Of a stretch of DNA of 64,000 bases, positions 18,836-27,656 are shown piece by piece (the first letter of the stretch is position 1; the number at the start of each line of letters is the position of its first letter). Below the pieces are notes generated by a model. It had not been told where the DNA came from. It saw nothing but the letters and a program-made list of their open reading frames with translations, and did not search any database. The stretch lies in assembly GCF_004570975.1 (NCBI RefSeq), contig NZ_SPPC01000002.1, positions 62,001 through 126,000 on the forward strand. Direction: 5' to 3'. Position numbers and translations under genes: made by a program. The stretch is from Barnesiella sp. WM24. GTDB taxonomy: Bacteria > Bacteroidota > Bacteroidia > Bacteroidales > Muribaculaceae.

Positions 18836-19279
18836 TTATGCCGGCTTGACTGTGAGTATAATGCTGTCGTAGCCGGTAACTCTTACTTTTGTGCCGTGGG
18901 CGAGCGGCAATCCGTCATGGCTGCGCACCTGCCAGTCATCACCGTCGATACGCAATCTGCCAAGCCCTCCATCGGCAGGAATCTCATGATTCAGAAATCC
19001 CTCCCTGCCTATAAGAGCCTCCATATTGCTGTTATAGTCAGTGCGGGTGGATTTCTTACCTTTCCTGATTCGGTTGACAAAAGGCACAAGAAATATAAAC
19101 GAAAGGATGACGCCGACCGCCATGACAGCGAGCTGGGTCTCCATCCCGAAGCCGACAAGAGCCGCCACAAACGCAAAAAGGCAGCCCACTGCCACACATA
19201 ATGTAGCGACAAGACCGGTAAGCAGCTCGATTACAAGCAGCACCGCGGCTGCTATAAGCCATATAATCCAAAGTGACAT
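18836..19279 (-). CDS. NfeD family membrane protein
   Basis: I start this gene at ATG 19279 (MSLWIIWLIAAAVLLVIELLTG), giving 147 residues; an in-frame ATG at 19327 lies upstream of the predicted transcription start and would add 16 residues without family support. Hydrophobic segments occupy about residues 3-75. The C-terminus (about 85-147) forms the NfeD OB-fold, with LIGREGFLNHEI, GRLRIDGDDWQVR and GTKVRVTGYDSIILTVKPA. It pairs with the downstream SPFH protein, as NfeD1b-type proteins usually do, and they are presumably co-transcribed. Confidence 0.88.
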   Translation of the reverse strand: MSLWIIWLIAAAVLLVIELLTGLVATLCVAVGCLFAFVAALVGFGMETQLAVMAVGVILSFIFLVPFVNRIRKGKKSTRTDYNSNMEALIGREGFLNHEIPADGGLGRLRIDGDDWQVRSHDGLPLAHGTKVRVTGYDSIILTVKPA

Positions 19280-19305
19280 AGCCAAATTAATATTGATGGT
19301 TTTCT

Positions 19306-19336
19306 CAAAGATACAAAAAAGTCGCATATCTTCAAA
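19306..19336 (-). promoter_or_regulatory. Promoter of the NfeD-SPFH operon, overlapping a terminator
   Basis: On the minus strand TTTG (19336-19333) and TATCTTTG (19313-19306) are separated by 19 bases. The -33 box lies inside the loop of the terminator hairpin of the preceding aguA-aguB operon, and the -7 box directly follows its T-tract. Confidence 0.7.
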
Positions 19337-19350
19337 ACTATGCGACTTTT
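19317..19350 (-). terminator. Intrinsic terminator after aguB
   Basis: A perfect 12-bp stem (19317-19328 with 19339-19350) and 10-base loop is followed on the minus strand by further T residues. It ends the 77-residue ORF-aguA-aguB operon 43 bases after aguB. Its A-rich 5' arm would also allow termination from the plus strand. Confidence 0.8.
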
Positions 19351-19392
19351 ATTCATTAAAGTTTGCCTTTTCCTGACAAAAACAAAATTTTC

Positions 19393-20280
19393 TCAATCAA
19401 GATAACGCGAGGTAAGACCTCCATACTCGTCTATCCTGCGGTCACGCAGAAAAGGCCACCAACGCCTGACATTTTCCGAGCGCGAAAGGTCTATGTCAAT
19501 TATCTCAGTCGCCTCGCAGTCGGAAGGCGCACGGAAAAGGAACTCACCCTGCGGACCGGCGACAAAACTGTTTCCCCAGAATAAAATGCCATTGGTCATC
19601 TTCGACGGGTCAGGCTCATGTCCCACACGGTTTACGGCAACGACAGGCAATCCGTTAGCCACAGCATGACCACGCTGCACCGTCACCCATGCATCAAGCT
19701 GTCGCGCCTGCTCCTCCGGAGTGTCACTGCTCTCCCATCCTATCGCGGTAGGATATATCAGCAACTCGGCACCGCGCAGCGCCATGAGTCGCGCAGCCTC
19801 CGGATACCACTGGTCCCAGCAGACGAGCACACCAAGCCGTCCTACCGAAGTGTCAATCGGTTCAAAGCCAAGGTCGCCCGGCGTAAAATAAAATTTTTCA
19901 TAATAAGCGGGGTCGTCAGGGATGTGCATTTTGCGATACTTGCCCGCGATTGAGCCATCTTTTTCAAACACAACCGCAGTGTTGTGATAAAGTCCCGGGG
20001 CACGCCTTTCATATAACGACACGACAATTACCGTCGAGGTCTCGCGTGCAAGCGACGCATAGAAGTCAGTGACAGCCGACGGAATCGCAACTGCATAATC
20101 GCAGAGGTCGGTCGATTCTGTCTGGCAGAAATAGAGCGTGTCGTGCAGCTCCTGGTTTACAATCAGTTCGGCACCGTTTTCAGCGAGCGTCCTCACTTTG
20201 TCAGCTATACGCCGGCGGTTGTCTTCTGGCGAGTCACAGTTAGCCTGCTGTATTATTCCTATCTTTATATTTTTTTTCAT
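19393..20280 (-). CDS. aguB: N-carbamoylputrescine amidohydrolase
   Basis: A nitrilase-superfamily enzyme of 295 residues that hydrolyses N-carbamoylputrescine to putrescine, CO2 and ammonia. The catalytic triad is visible as Glu in NQELHDTLYFCQ, Lys in YRKMHIPDDP and Cys in GVLVCWDQWYPEAARLMALRGAEL. The WDQWYPEAAR and GHEPD segments are typical of the polyamine subgroup. It overlaps aguA by 4 bases, so the two consecutive steps of agmatine breakdown are translationally coupled. Confidence 0.93.
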   Translation of the reverse strand: MKKNIKIGIIQQANCDSPEDNRRRIADKVRTLAENGAELIVNQELHDTLYFCQTESTDLCDYAVAIPSAVTDFYASLARETSTVIVVSLYERRAPGLYHNTAVVFEKDGSIAGKYRKMHIPDDPAYYEKFYFTPGDLGFEPIDTSVGRLGVLVCWDQWYPEAARLMALRGAELLIYPTAIGWESSDTPEEQARQLDAWVTVQRGHAVANGLPVVAVNRVGHEPDPSKMTNGILFWGNSFVAGPQGEFLFRAPSDCEATEIIDIDLSRSENVRRWWPFLRDRRIDEYGGLTSRYLD

Positions 20281-21332
20281 ATCGGCAATGTATCTTCAGG
20301 CAGCTGCATAGTCACGCAATGCAGCGACCCGTGTTGTTTTATAAGCGCCCGGCAATCAATCGGCTTGATTTCACGGTCGGGGAAAGCTATTTTCAAAATC
20401 TGAGATGCGAGAAAGTCTTTTTTAGGCTGACCGTAAGAGGGCATCAGCACAGACCTGTTTGTAATCAAAAAATTAGCATAGGTCGCAGGCAGCCTCAACC
20501 CGTCCTCATCATAGACAGCATCGGGCATCGGAAGTTCCACGAGGTTAAATCTGTCGCCGCAAGGTGTTGTCATCTCCATCAACTGACGCTTCATAGCCTG
20601 AAGACTCTCATAATGCTCATCAGAAGCATCATCACACCCCACATATATTATCGTATTATCAGGGGCAAGACGAGCAAGGGTATCAACATGGCTGTCGGTG
20701 TCATCTCCTGCAAGATAGCCATAATCAAGCCAAAGCACCTTTTTCAGGTTAAAACGGTCAATCAGATATGACTCAATATCTTCCTTTGACATCTCCCCGT
20801 TACGGTTAGGCGACAACAGACACTCGCTCGTTGTAAGAAGAGTGCCTGCACCGTCGCTCTCGATGGAGCCGCCCTCAAGCACAAATCCGAGACAATTACA
20901 ATAACCGCCACGAATCACGCCCTTCTCAAAAAGGCGCCTTGTGATAAGATTATCTTTATCGGCGGCAAATTTAAGACCCCAGGCGTTAAACTTGAAATCG
21001 CAGAACGAAACAGTGTCTTCGCCAATAAGCGATATCGGTCCGAAATCACGCGCCCAAGTGTCATTAGTAGGAACTGTGACCAGAATCACGTTATCCATAT
21101 CCACACCGGCATCCTCAAGACACCGGCGGGGAATCTCGACATCCGGAGCCGCCACAACGACCTTTTCCTCTTCGGCTATTGTCTTGACAATTTCGGTAAA
21201 ACACGTCGTGACTTCGTCTATCATGTATGCCCAGTCAGTGTCCTCGTGAGGCCACGCAAGCAAGATGCCGTCTTGTTGTTCCCATTCAGCGGGAAGCCGT
21301 AAAACGGCACTGTCATCATTCATCATAATCAT
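20277..21332 (-). CDS. aguA: Agmatine deiminase
   Basis: Agmatine deiminase converts agmatine to N-carbamoylputrescine and ammonia. The 351-residue product has LPAEWEQQDGILLAWPHEDTDW at the N-terminus, VPTNDTWARDFGPI (substrate-binding), EGGSIESDGAGTLLTTSECLLSPNRN, and the C-terminal GSLHCVTMQLP containing the catalytic Cys. Together with aguB it forms the arginine-decarboxylase-independent second half of putrescine synthesis; no decarboxylase is seen here. Several ATG codons lie at the start (21332, 21326, 21323). The start region overlaps the end of the 77-residue gene upstream by 17 bases. Confidence 0.94.
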   Translation of the reverse strand: MIMMNDDSAVLRLPAEWEQQDGILLAWPHEDTDWAYMIDEVTTCFTEIVKTIAEEEKVVVAAPDVEIPRRCLEDAGVDMDNVILVTVPTNDTWARDFGPISLIGEDTVSFCDFKFNAWGLKFAADKDNLITRRLFEKGVIRGGYCNCLGFVLEGGSIESDGAGTLLTTSECLLSPNRNGEMSKEDIESYLIDRFNLKKVLWLDYGYLAGDDTDSHVDTLARLAPDNTIIYVGCDDASDEHYESLQAMKRQLMEMTTPCGDRFNLVELPMPDAVYDEDGLRLPATYANFLITNRSVLMPSYGQPKKDFLASQILKIAFPDREIKPIDCRALIKQHGSLHCVTMQLPEDTLPI

Positions 21333-21549
21333 TCAACGTATCGTAAATAGAATCCTGCGATTCAAGATACTCGTCGCAGTAATCAATAAATCCCATTTTC
21401 TCTGAACTGCCTACTGAATCACACCACTCCCGGTATTGCTCATGCAGCTCTGCGTCTTCATGAATTAGTTTTTTAAACTCTGCCTCAGCGATGTCCACGC
21501 TCCTGTTATGGAGGATAAGCTGCTGAAACAGCTCTGTTATATCTTTCAT
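21316..21549 (-). CDS. Small acidic protein upstream of aguA, function unknown
   Basis: The 77-residue product is predicted to be almost entirely helical and acidic, with a cluster of Asp/Glu at the C-terminus (DYCDEYLESQDSIYDTLNDYDE). I know similar short proteins from Bacteroidales genomes but no function. It is the first gene of the agu operon, carries its own promoter match at 21611-21642, and overlaps aguA by 17 bases, so it is very likely expressed. There is no membrane segment or metal-binding motif. Confidence 0.7.
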   Translation of the reverse strand: MKDITELFQQLILHNRSVDIAEAEFKKLIHEDAELHEQYREWCDSVGSSEKMGFIDYCDEYLESQDSIYDTLNDYDE

Positions 21550-21610
21550 ATTTCAGTGTCGATAACTTAAATCGTTAGTTTTAGTTAAGGTCTGCAAAAT
21601 TTTTCGTGTC

Positions 21611-21642
21611 CAAATTTACAACTCAAATCCTATTTCTACAAA
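21611..21642 (-). promoter_or_regulatory. Promoter of the small ORF-aguA-aguB operon
   Basis: On the minus strand TTTG (21642-21639) and TAAATTTG (21618-21611) are separated by 20 bases. The predicted leader is about 55 bases long before ATG 21549. Confidence 0.65.
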
Positions 21643-21723
21643 TCTTTTCACAATTTTAAAGAAATTATCTACCATTACGGCAAACATCGCTGAGCCAAAC
21701 AGCGTTAGACCTCTATAATCACT

Positions 21724-22335
21724 ATGAATATCACTATGAAAATACATCTTGTCATATTCGCTTTTATGATTATGTCACTAATGTCGTGCAGCTCTTTCTC
21801 ATTAGTAAACAGTGAGGTTTATGACCACGACGCTCTTGCCAGCCACAAGACCTTCCATATTGTCGACCTTAAAATGGGCACTCTGCCGCCGCAGGTCGAC
21901 AGCGAGACCTACGAGTGTATAGTTGAAGCCATACGCACCCAGATGCTTGAACGAGGATACCGTGAGTCAGCAAATTCACCGTTGCTGATAAATTTTGCCA
22001 TAACGGTTCACAACGACACAGTGCTGACCCCTCCGGGAAGCAAAGAGACCGACGGTCCCCACTATTCAGGCACCTACCCCTGTTACATATATCCGCAAGA
22101 ATATTACTGGGCAAGCCATTATCTCGACGCCGGTGTAATCGACGGAATATATGAAGACGGCGTATTGACAATCGACGTTGTAAACATAAAGAAGAAAGAG
22201 CCGCTTTTCACCTCATCGGTGGCATCAATTGTAGATATTGACGGCAATTACAGGAATGACAGCGAGATAGACAAAGCGGTAATATTGCTTTTCAGTGACT
22301 ATCCGGTAGCTCCGATGCCCCAATATAGAGATTAA
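21724..22335 (+). CDS. DUF4136-like lipoprotein
   Basis: The 203-residue product has a signal peptide ending in the lipobox MSLMSC (Cys about residue 22), so it should be a lipoprotein. The body resembles DUF4136: a YKTF-like start (SHKTFHIVDL), an EAIRTQMLERGYRESANSPLLINFAITV segment, a Tyr- and Pro-rich middle, and DGVLTIDVVNIKKKEPLFTSSVAS, then a C-terminal helix. Its function is not known. An ATG at 21736 is an alternative start that would shorten the signal peptide by 4 residues. It stands alone between the agu operon and prfA. Confidence 0.75.
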   Translation: MNITMKIHLVIFAFMIMSLMSCSSFSLVNSEVYDHDALASHKTFHIVDLKMGTLPPQVDSETYECIVEAIRTQMLERGYRESANSPLLINFAITVHNDTVLTPPGSKETDGPHYSGTYPCYIYPQEYYWASHYLDAGVIDGIYEDGVLTIDVVNIKKKEPLFTSSVASIVDIDGNYRNDSEIDKAVILLFSDYPVAPMPQYRD

Positions 22336-22388
22336 AAGATTGAAATTCCGCAGAATATTTCGTAACTTCGCAGAAAATTAACGAAATA

Positions 22389-23498
22389 ATGGCAGAAAAC
22401 AATCTCTTATCACGCCTTGACGGCATTGAGGCTCGTTTTGAGGAAGTAAGCACGCTCATCACCGACCCCTCCGTGATATCCGATATGAAACGATATGTGC
22501 GCCTGACCAAGGAGTACAAAGACCTTGAAAAGCTCACCAAGGCTACACGCAGTTACCGTAATCTTGTCGACAATATAAAAGAGGCGCGCGAAGTGCTTGA
22601 ATCAGAAAACGAAGAAGAGCTACGCGCCATGGCAAAGGAGGAACTTGATGAAGCCACCGCCAAGATGCCCGGTCTTGAAGAGGAAATCAAGCTTCTGCTT
22701 ATACCCGCCGACCCTGAAGACGGCAAAAATGCCATTGTAGAGATACGTGGAGGTACCGGCGGCGACGAAGCAGCGATTTTTGCAGGCGACCTATACAAGA
22801 TGTATGTCAAATACTGCGAGTCAAAAGGCTGGAACGTCGCTGTCACAAGCTTCAATGAAGGCACAGCCGGAGGCTTTAAGGAAGTGGTATTTTCCGTATC
22901 GGGCGAGGGCGTCTATGGAATCCTGAAATATGAGAGCGGCGTACACCGTGTGCAGCGTGTGCCGGCCACCGAGACCCAGGGACGCGTACACACCTCCGCA
23001 GCTACGGTAGCAGTGCTTCCCGAGGCGGAAGAGTTTGACGTCGAAATCAATGAGGGTGAGATAAAATGGGACACATTCCGAAGCGGAGGTGCTGGCGGAC
23101 AGAATGTCAACAAGGTTGAATCGGGCGTACGCCTTCGCTACATGTGGCGAAATCCCAACACGGGCGAGACCGAAGAGATACTTATCGAGTGTACCGAGAC
23201 TCGCGACCAGCCAAAGAACAAAGAGCGCGCGTTAAGCCGACTGCGCACGTTCATATATGACAAAGAGCATCAGAAATATATCGACGACATCGCGTCACGA
23301 CGTAAAACCATGGTGTCAACAGGCGACAGGTCGGCAAAGATACGCACCTACAACTATCCCCAAGGCCGTATAACCGACCATAGGATAAACTATACAATTT
23401 ATAACCTTTCGGCATTCATGGACGGTGACATTCAGGACTGTATCGACCACCTGATTGTAGCTGAAAATGCTGAAAAGCTAAAAGAGTCAGAATTATGA
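22389..23498 (+). CDS. prfA: Peptide chain release factor 1
   Basis: RF1 recognises UAA and UAG stop codons and triggers peptide release. The 369-residue protein has the N-terminal helical domain, the codon-recognition domain and the catalytic GGQ motif at about residues 236-238 (SGGAGGQNVNKVESGVRL). The tripeptide in the anticodon-mimic loop appears as PATETQGRVHTSAATVAV, consistent with RF1 rather than RF2, and no in-frame UGA frameshift site is present. The following membrane-protein gene overlaps it by 4 bases, and pyrF follows, giving a three-gene unit. Confidence 0.94.
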   Translation: MAENNLLSRLDGIEARFEEVSTLITDPSVISDMKRYVRLTKEYKDLEKLTKATRSYRNLVDNIKEAREVLESENEEELRAMAKEELDEATAKMPGLEEEIKLLLIPADPEDGKNAIVEIRGGTGGDEAAIFAGDLYKMYVKYCESKGWNVAVTSFNEGTAGGFKEVVFSVSGEGVYGILKYESGVHRVQRVPATETQGRVHTSAATVAVLPEAEEFDVEINEGEIKWDTFRSGGAGGQNVNKVESGVRLRYMWRNPNTGETEEILIECTETRDQPKNKERALSRLRTFIYDKEHQKYIDDIASRRKTMVSTGDRSAKIRTYNYPQGRITDHRINYTIYNLSAFMDGDIQDCIDHLIVAENAEKLKESEL

Positions 23499-24532
23499 CG
23501 CCTCCCCCTGCCCCACATCGTCCACGGAAAAGCAAAGACAGCAGGAGTACCGGTCTGTCCACGATTGTGACATCCATAATCGCGGCAGGAGTAGTGCTGG
23601 CATTAGCGATTGCCATAGGGGTACCTGCGCTTTTCAGATATATGAAACGACGAGAGATTGACAGGCGCAATCAATTATCATATGAAGAGCGATCCAAAAT
23701 GATAATCAACAACCTCAAAGCAGGGGTAGAATTTACGGTACATGACAGCAACCAGACATCAGGCGACAGCTACACCTTCCGGTTACAGGAAAATGACTTT
23801 GTCCCCGTTACCGACAATGCGGCATGGGTGCGCCCGTTTCTCCACAGGATAGACAGAATTGTGCCCGACTCGAAAGGGCGTGTGTCTATCGACACAGGTG
23901 ATGACCGGCGTGTATCATTAGCGATTGACAGTCTTATCATCCACAACAGCGAAGCCCCCTACTCTCCTATAACGCTCCGGGTCGCCGACTCACCTTCCAT
24001 GACTGCAGTGCTTACCTACATCGATGCCGATGTCTATAACCACTGTGAAAAAGACAGCTTCAACTATCATTCCTACGTAGGATTTGTGAAAGGTTATCTT
24101 TTTGAATCCGATCCCTCAGGCGTCAGCAACAAGACTATGCCCGGAGGCACGATTGACAGTGATGACGACATGGCTTATTATAGCTATACTCTTCATGCCG
24201 ATGATTTTGCACCTGTGGCAAAAGGAGCCACGGGGCTGAAACAATTCGTGTGTCAAGTCGACAACAAGGTGCCCGATGCCTCAGGCAAAGTATTTGTGGG
24301 GACGGCTAACGCCCGCGGATGGCTAAATATCGACAGCCTTGTACACAAGGCTTCCCACAGGACATTCGAGCCGATACCGGTTAAAGTCAATAAAAGCAGC
24401 AACACCCTGCTATTGACCGAGTTGAGCGTCACCACAAAAAATCATAAAGACAAAACAAAAAACGAATATAAATCATATACCGCCACAATACACGGCTACG
24501 TATTCAGCAAAGACCCAATAATATCACAATAA
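23495..24532 (+). CDS. Membrane-anchored protein with two tandem repeats, function unknown
   Basis: The 345-residue product has a short Pro-rich and basic cytoplasmic tail, one membrane helix (about residues 21-46) and a long extracytoplasmic part. That part contains two repeats of about 112 residues: 92-206 and 229-341. Each begins SYTF/SYTL with xxDF(V/A)PV, continues through IVPDSKGRV or [18 protein letters not shown], and ends with a Tyr-rich G(Y)(L/V)F..DP. I recognise no family. It overlaps prfA by 4 bases and pyrF by 1 base, so it is certainly translated with them. Confidence 0.8.
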   Translation: MTPPPAPHRPRKSKDSRSTGLSTIVTSIIAAGVVLALAIAIGVPALFRYMKRREIDRRNQLSYEERSKMIINNLKAGVEFTVHDSNQTSGDSYTFRLQENDFVPVTDNAAWVRPFLHRIDRIVPDSKGRVSIDTGDDRRVSLAIDSLIIHNSEAPYSPITLRVADSPSMTAVLTYIDADVYNHCEKDSFNYHSYVGFVKGYLFESDPSGVSNKTMPGGTIDSDDDMAYYSYTLHADDFAPVAKGATGLKQFVCQVDNKVPDASGKVFVGTANARGWLNIDSLVHKASHRTFEPIPVKVNKSSNTLLLTELSVTTKNHKDKTKNEYKSYTATIHGYVFSKDPIISQ

Positions 24533-25362
24533 TGAAACGCGACCAATTAGTAGAAAACATCCGCAGAAAAGGCTCTTTTCTCTGCGTCGGACTTGACAGT
24601 GACATCAACAAGCTTCCGGCTCACTTACTTACGGCAGACGATCCTGTATTTGAATTTAACAAAGCGATAATCGACGCTACAGCGCCTTATTGCGTGGCCT
24701 ATAAACCCAATCTTGCCTTCTATGAGGCAACCGGGGCTCAGGGCTGGATAACCCTTGAGAAAACTATCAATTACATAAAGGAAAACTATCCCGACCAATT
24801 TATAATCGCCGACGCCAAAAGAGGCGACATCGGCAACACGTCAAAGCTATATGCACGTAGCTTCTTCGAGCATCTTGACGTAGACTCCGTGACAGTAGCC
24901 CCCTACATGGGAGAAGACTCTGTGACACCGTTTCTCGGCTATGACGGCAAATGGGTGATTCTCCTCGCCCTTACCTCCAACAAAGGCTCACGCGACTTCC
25001 AGTTTATAGAAGACAAGGAGGGCAAACGCCTTTTTGAGCATGTAATCGAGACTTCATCAAAATGGGCGACTCCGGAAGAGATGATGTATGTAGTAGGAGC
25101 GACTCAGGGAGAAATGTTCAAAGACATCCGCAAGGTAGCTCCGGAAAGCTTCCTGCTTGTACCGGGCGTAGGAGCCCAGGGCGGCAGCCTGTCAGAAGTG
25201 GCACGCTACGGAATGATTAACGATTGCGGACTGCTCGTAAACTCTTCCCGCGGCATTATCTTCGCGTCATCGGGTGAAGACTTCGCTGAGACAGCGGCGA
25301 AAGAAGCGGCGAAACTACGCGATGAAATGACCACCCTTCTAAAGGAAGGCGGAGTCATCTAA
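24532..25362 (+). CDS. pyrF: Orotidine 5'-phosphate decarboxylase (type 2)
   Basis: PyrF decarboxylates OMP to UMP, the last step of de novo pyrimidine synthesis. The 276-residue product belongs to the longer type 2 subfamily. It opens [13 protein letters not shown], has [16 protein letters not shown], and carries the catalytic motif [19 protein letters not shown] with the Lys-Asp pair. The phosphate-binding end [10 protein letters not shown] and [10 protein letters not shown] is also present. Its ATG shares one base with the previous gene's stop. A long hairpin follows 22 bases downstream. Confidence 0.94.
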   Translation: MKRDQLVENIRRKGSFLCVGLDSDINKLPAHLLTADDPVFEFNKAIIDATAPYCVAYKPNLAFYEATGAQGWITLEKTINYIKENYPDQFIIADAKRGDIGNTSKLYARSFFEHLDVDSVTVAPYMGEDSVTPFLGYDGKWVILLALTSNKGSRDFQFIEDKEGKRLFEHVIETSSKWATPEEMMYVVGATQGEMFKDIRKVAPESFLLVPGVGAQGGSLSEVARYGMINDCGLLVNSSRGIIFASSGEDFAETAAKEAAKLRDEMTTLLKEGGVI

Positions 25363-25384
25363 TAAATACCGACGACATTTTTAT

Positions 25385-25425
25385 ACAGGGATAAGGACAT
25401 GGCAACACCGTGTCTTTGTCCCTGT
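25385..25425 (+). terminator. 18-bp hairpin after pyrF, possible terminator
   Basis: Bases 25385-25402 pair with 25408-25425 around a 5-base loop. All 18 positions pair in plus-strand RNA, with three of them G-U pairs; in minus-strand RNA these three would be C-A mismatches. So the structure is meant for plus-strand transcripts. There is no T-tract after it, so it may stabilise the pyrF mRNA end rather than terminate. Confidence 0.55.
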
Positions 25426-25478
25426 ATTGCATACACACACTTTGCGACAAGGCATAAACGGTAAAATAATAGGCTCAA

Positions 25479-25494
25479 CCGTATAAAAATACGG
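25479..25494. other. Short palindrome upstream of the histidine kinase gene
   Basis: CCGTAT, four A residues and ATACGG form a perfect 6-bp inverted repeat 34 bases before the -7 box. It could be an operator, but there is no second copy to support this. Confidence 0.3.
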
Positions 25495-25527
25495 CATATA
25501 ATACATCACACCTCATTATAAATTTAT

Positions 25528-25535
25528 TAACTTTG
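25528..25535 (+). promoter_or_regulatory. -7 element for the kinase/regulator pair
   Basis: TAACTTTG matches TAnnTTTG. It places the transcription start after 25540 and so supports ATG 25572 as the kinase start. No TTTG is seen at -33. Confidence 0.5.
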
Positions 25536-25571
25536 TATAACAACTTTTCATTAAAGCCACACATAAATCCT

Positions 25572-27626
25572 ATGATTTTGAAGCGACATGGCGTATCGGG
25601 TCAAGCGATAGACAAGCTGAAGAGATTTCCGGCATATCTGTCCGGCATAATCCTGAGTGTCGCGGTGTTATCAGCCTGCAATTCGCGAGACAGCATCACT
25701 GACCACGACACAGCCGGAATAATAGCAGAAATCGACGACTCGATCAGCGCGGGTTCTACCAATACCATGACCCTTATCGAACAGCGTCTTTCAGAGACAA
25801 GCGACAGTAATCTATATTACGAAATATATCTCCGCAAGCTGCGGCTCCAGGCAACCACCTGCAACATCACCCCCGACAGCATGCAATGGAGCCGGCTTGA
25901 ATCATATCTTGAAGGCAGTAACCCCACCCCACATATAAACAGCATGAAGGCGTCGCTCTATAACCTTATGGGATTTGCCTATCACAAATATCAATATGAC
26001 CCCTATACAACCATAAGTTTCTACAACAAGGCTTATCAGGCATTGCAACATAGCGAATCAGACAAAAACATTCCCGACATATGCGCCAACATCGGCGACA
26101 TTTACATCGACCTCAGCGACATGCCGATGGCGGCGCAGTGGTATCGACGCGCCCTTTTTCTTTCCGATTCACTCCGCCAGCCGGAAAGCGACAAACTTAC
26201 CCTGATTACAGGTCTCGCCAGAATCAGCCAGAACATAGGCGACTACGAGAGCGCAAAAAGCAACTTTGAAAGAGTATATAAGCAGATCGACCGACTCGCC
26301 CCTAACATGCAGATATATTTTCTCAACAACTATGGCAATTTTCTCTATTACACCGGCGATTACCGGGCAGCGGAGAAAATGTTTGAACGTCTTGGGGAAA
26401 TGCTTGAATCAAACGGGCTTGCCGACGGGATGGACATGATGGTGTGTCGCATCAATCTTGCCGACGTCTATCTAAACCTGCACAAACGCGACGAAGCGAT
26501 CAAGAATCTTGAACAAGCAGAGGCATATTTCAAAGCCACCGGAAATGACACCGGGGTATATTATGCCAACACCATACGCATAGGACTCGCACTGCTTGAC
26601 AATGACACCGAGACCGCCAGAAGAGTAATCGACAGCGAAAACATAACGACCCCTATCGACTTCAACCTCGTCAACATACGCCATCGATACCTTATCGAAT
26701 ATTTTGAAAAGCGAAACGACTTCAAGAGCGCGTTTTACGCTTTGAAAGCGCAGGAAAGCCACAATGAATCGCTACAGCACAACATAACCCACATGCGCAC
26801 ATCCGACATCATGATGCGCTACTCACAGGACACGCTTGCCTTGAACCATGCAATAGCCATGAAAGAGAAAGATGTCGTAATAAAACAGGCAAGATGGGCT
26901 ATATATGCCAGCATTGTCACGATAATAATGATTGTGATAATGTCACTTTATATAATAACCCTTTTAAGAAAACGACGCCTCCAGGCCAACATGCAGCTTA
27001 TCAACATGAAGCTGTCAAGCGTGAGAAACCTTATATCGCCTCACTTCATATTCAATATCCTGAACCACACCGTTGCCAAAGCGGATGTCAACGAAGCGGG
27101 AGAGCTTATGTCGCTCGTGACTCTCATTCGCGAAAACCTGAAAATGTCAGGACGGCTTTATGTGAGCCTTGCCGAAGAAATCGATTTTGTAAATTCCTAT
27201 CTTGACGTAATAAGATATAACCTGCAACTTAACGTCATCGAAGAAATACCCGATAAAACCATTCTTGAAAATCTTGTCATCCCGTCGACTTTTATCCATA
27301 CTCTTGTAGAAAATGCGATAAAACACGGGCTATCGGACAAGGAGGGCGAAAAACGTCTTGAAATCATCATCACCACCGGCAGCGACTTCTATACGGTTAA
27401 AGTCATTGACAACGGCAAAGGCTTTGACATAAGAAAAAACGCCGCGACTGAAGGCGGCACAGGACTTAAAGTGATAAGAAGCACCATCGCCATCCTGAAC
27501 AGATACAATAGACAGAAAATATCATTTACCTTATCAAACATTACCGACAACGCCGGAACAATCAAAGGATGTGAGGCTACACTCATAATCCCGGTTACCC
27601 TGAAAAACAAAAGGTTACAGGGATAA
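25572..27626 (+). CDS. TPR-containing LytS-type sensor histidine kinase
   Basis: The 684-residue protein is a two-component sensor. The N-terminus has a hydrophobic segment ending in LSAC (Cys about 36), which looks like a lipobox or the end of a signal anchor. A helical region with TPR-like repeats (about 50-430: ANIGDIYIDLSDMPMAAQWYRRAL, NYGNFLYYTGDYRAAEKMFERL) follows, then one membrane helix (about 440-463) and a LytS-type kinase. The H-box is SPHFIFNILNH (about 488) and the ATP-binding N-box is HTLVENAIKHG (about 576), with DNGKGF later. I prefer ATG 25572; a start at 25533 overlaps the promoter. The partner regulator follows 30 bases on. Confidence 0.88.
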   Translation: MILKRHGVSGQAIDKLKRFPAYLSGIILSVAVLSACNSRDSITDHDTAGIIAEIDDSISAGSTNTMTLIEQRLSETSDSNLYYEIYLRKLRLQATTCNITPDSMQWSRLESYLEGSNPTPHINSMKASLYNLMGFAYHKYQYDPYTTISFYNKAYQALQHSESDKNIPDICANIGDIYIDLSDMPMAAQWYRRALFLSDSLRQPESDKLTLITGLARISQNIGDYESAKSNFERVYKQIDRLAPNMQIYFLNNYGNFLYYTGDYRAAEKMFERLGEMLESNGLADGMDMMVCRINLADVYLNLHKRDEAIKNLEQAEAYFKATGNDTGVYYANTIRIGLALLDNDTETARRVIDSENITTPIDFNLVNIRHRYLIEYFEKRNDFKSAFYALKAQESHNESLQHNITHMRTSDIMMRYSQDTLALNHAIAMKEKDVVIKQARWAIYASIVTIIMIVIMSLYIITLLRKRRLQANMQLINMKLSSVRNLISPHFIFNILNHTVAKADVNEAGELMSLVTLIRENLKMSGRLYVSLAEEIDFVNSYLDVIRYNLQLNVIEEIPDKTILENLVIPSTFIHTLVENAIKHGLSDKEGEKRLEIIITTGSDFYTVKVIDNGKGFDIRKNAATEGGTGLKVIRSTIAILNRYNRQKISFTLSNITDNAGTIKGCEATLIIPVTLKNKRLQG

Positions 27627-27656
27627 TAATACGGCTAAATTTATCAACTTATAATC

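Noticed and set aside
19280-19327. Upstream start for the NfeD gene
   Set aside because: It lies before the predicted transcription start and would place charged residues before the first membrane helix.
20319-20771. 150-codon plus-strand frame
   Set aside because: It is a shadow of aguA, which has all expected motifs.
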